In this document: piece by piece, positions 60,758-61,754 of the stretch
Layout of the letters: each line of letters opens with the position of its first letter
Position numbering within the stretch: the first letter of the stretch is position 1
Assembly (NCBI GenBank): GCA_016212295.1
Contig: JACRGO010000042.1
Location: forward strand, 1 to 61,754
Reading direction: 5' to 3'
Source: Nitrospinota bacterium
GTDB lineage: Bacteria > Nitrospinota > Nitrospinia > JACRGO01
DNA length: 61,754 bases
Position numbers and translations under genes: made by a program
Notes under the pieces: model-generated
Told to the model about the DNA's origin: nothing
Database searches by the model: none
What the model saw: only the letters and a program-made list of their open reading frames with translations

Positions 60758-61066
60758 ATGAAAACGATTGCATTTGACACTCATTTATATATTAAGAAAT
60801 TAAAGGCAGTTGGAGTTCCCGAAGAGCAGGCGGAGGTGCAAGCGGAAACCATTGCCGAATTGCTGGAAGACAATTTGGCCACGAAGCGGGACTTGAAGGA
60901 GCTTGAGCAGGCCACGAAACGGGACTTGAAGGAGCTTGAGCAGGCCACGAAACGGGACTTAAAGGAACTTGAAACAAACCTTATTATGCGGTTGGGGAAG
61001 ATGTTGGCCGTCACGGCAGGCATCATTATCGCCGCGCTTTCGGCGTTGATAAAAATCCTTGTTTAA
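60758..61066 (+). CDS. DUF1640-like coiled-coil membrane-anchored protein
   Basis: A 102-residue protein of the DUF1640/CCDC90-like type: FDTHLYIKKLKAVGVPEEQA, then a coiled coil with three 11-residue units (ATKRDLKELEQ), ending in one membrane helix (AVTAGIIIAALSALIKILV). Function is unknown. It lies between the small and large hydrogenase subunits with a GAGG ribosome site, so it is co-transcribed. A structural or membrane-tethering role for the hydrogenase is only a guess, since such genes also turn up in unrelated operons. Confidence 0.7.
   Translation: MKTIAFDTHLYIKKLKAVGVPEEQAEVQAETIAELLEDNLATKRDLKELEQATKRDLKELEQATKRDLKELETNLIMRLGKMLAVTAGIIIAALSALIKILV
60878..60976 (+). repeat. Three 33-bp tandem coding repeats
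   Basis: Three nearly identical 33-base units, each starting GCCACGAA(G/A)CGGGACTT and encoding ATKRDLKELEQ, at 60878, 60911 and 60944. The first two differ at one base, so they are recent duplications that could change number. Confidence 0.95.
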
Positions 61067-61082
61067 TAAAAAGGGGGACGCA

Positions 61083-61754
61083 ATGCAAAAGGAAATTTCC
61101 GGCAGAAAAGTCATCACCGTGGACCCGGTGGGCCGCACGGAAGGCCATCTTGGAATCACCCTATCCATAGAAAATAACAAAGTCGCCGAGGCCCACGCCT
61201 TCAGCCCTGTTTACCGGGGCTTTGAAAAAATCATGATCGGGCGGGACCCCCGCGAGGCCCAGGATCTGCCCACCCGGATTTGCGGCGTGTGCCCGATGGT
61301 CCATTCCGTTTGCGGCAGCAAGAACCTGGAAAAACTCTTCGGCGTCCCGTACAACGAAAACGCCCGGCTGATGCGGAACATCGCCCATGCCACCACCATG
61401 GTGGGCGACCATGTCCTGCATTTTTACCACCTGGCCTCCCTTGACTTCGTGAAGGGACCGGACAAGCCCCCCTTCATTCCCAGATATGGAAATGATTTCA
61501 GAATCCCCCAAAAGGAAAATGACGAGATCGTGGGCCATTACATTCAGGCCCTGGAAATCCGGCGGATAGCCGAGGAGGCGGCGGCCCTCTTCGCGGGAAA
61601 GCTCCCGCACGCCATCACCTTTGTCCCCGGCGGGGTGACGGAGACCCCCACCAAGGAAAAGGTTGCGGCCTGGAAGGAACGGTTCGTAAGGCTGCGGTCC
61701 TTTGTGAATGACGTCTGGCTCAAGGACGTGGAGGCAGTTGCGAAATATTATCCC
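61083..61754 (+). CDS. NiFe hydrogenase large subunit, 3' end outside the window
   Basis: The first 224 residues of the catalytic subunit. The frame has no stop before the window edge. ATG 61083 follows AGGGGGACGCA, a good ribosome site. The N-terminal TVDPVGRTEGHLGITLSIEN is family standard; RICGVCPMVHSVCGS near 61-75 is the L1 motif RxCGxCxxxH whose two cysteines bind nickel and iron. The L2 motif (DPCxxC) and the protease-cleaved tail lie beyond the edge. Together with the Tat-exported small subunit it forms a group 1-type uptake hydrogenase on the periplasmic side. Confidence 0.95.
   Translation, partial: MQKEISGRKVITVDPVGRTEGHLGITLSIENNKVAEAHAFSPVYRGFEKIMIGRDPREAQDLPTRICGVCPMVHSVCGSKNLEKLFGVPYNENARLMRNIAHATTMVGDHVLHFYHLASLDFVKGPDKPPFIPRYGNDFRIPQKENDEIVGHYIQALEIRRIAEEAAALFAGKLPHAITFVPGGVTETPTKEKVAAWKERFVRLRSFVNDVWLKDVEAVAKYYP

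Overview
The window looks like a chromosomal segment of a flagellated, diderm (Gram-negative-type), anaerobic or facultative bacterium, probably from a metagenome. Outer-membrane lipid A synthesis (lpxB), flagellar hook genes (fliK, flgD, flgE and a flgG-like gene), lipoyl synthase, anaerobic-type cobalamin synthesis (cbiD, a cbiX-cbiC fusion, cbiA) and a Tat-exported NiFe hydrogenase support this. I cannot name a phylum from the sequence alone. No rRNA, tRNA, CRISPR array or complete insertion sequence was recognised.

Layout. 1-7.7 kb: archease-like protein, rluD and truA pseudouridine synthases, a decayed AAA-ATPase/TPR gene, a DUF2851 protein, and a short flagellar FlgG-like operon. 7.8-14.1 kb: a decayed ferredoxin/haem gene, a large NTP-translocase-like/HEAT/cNMP-binding fusion, a BrnT-like toxin-antitoxin pair, a secreted cysteine phosphatase and an acidic membrane protein. 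14.3-20.6 kb: dehydrogenase pair (ADH, ALDH), a GAF/HD-GYP protein with a stand-alone receiver, and lipA. 20.9-24.9 kb: fliK-flgD-flgE with a sigma-54-type promoter and a strong terminator. 25-31.2 kb: a small membrane protein, a TPR GT-C-like protein, cbiD, a B12-binding radical SAM protein and cbiX-cbiC. 31.3-39.5 kb: a type I restriction island on the opposite strand, with an hsdR broken by one stop codon, a four-helix-bundle protein, an hsdM-hsdS fusion and an RloC/PrrC-like ATPase. It sits between cbiX-cbiC and cbiA. 41-50.8 kb: glycosyltransferase, AP2-like basic protein, membrane spermidine-synthase-like protein, DUF2062, two CNNM/CorC proteins, and a sulfatase-fold lipoprotein with a 19-G tract. 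51-57 kb: an FGE-fold gene ending in a segment that looks like a diversity-generating-retroelement variable region, lpxB, a vapBC remnant, and a very large cNMP/GAF/AAA+/polyferredoxin membrane fusion. 57.3-61.75 kb: trkA and trkH, then the hydrogenase operon, cut by the window edge.

The spaces between genes are unusually rich in dispersed repeats. (A) A GC-rich 25-45 bp element with a core like GCGGCATGGCCGCAACC, at least fifteen full or partial copies; several touch start or stop codons. (B) A ~70-160 bp AT-rich element made of TTTGT/ACAAA words, often as inverted pairs, including an in-frame copy of a related element inside hsdM. (C) A 9-bp-period GTCCANNNN repeat inside restriction-island coding regions. 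(D) A TTCGATGTTCAATTC / CCGCCCGAAGGGCG element. (E) CTTTGCG-type inverted repeats. These repeats have probably driven much of the gene decay seen here. At least four genes are broken: the ATPase/TPR gene, the ferredoxin gene, hsdR and vapBC. The FGE gene also carries an internal out-of-frame stretch.

Working picture: electron transport and redox sensing (hydrogenase, ferredoxin fusion, haem and ferredoxin remnants), cyclic-nucleotide-type signalling (cNMP domains on two very large membrane proteins, plus HD-GYP and a receiver) and phage defence or variation (restriction island, RloC-like nuclease, toxin-antitoxin, possible DGR target, poly-G tract) dominate the accessory content.
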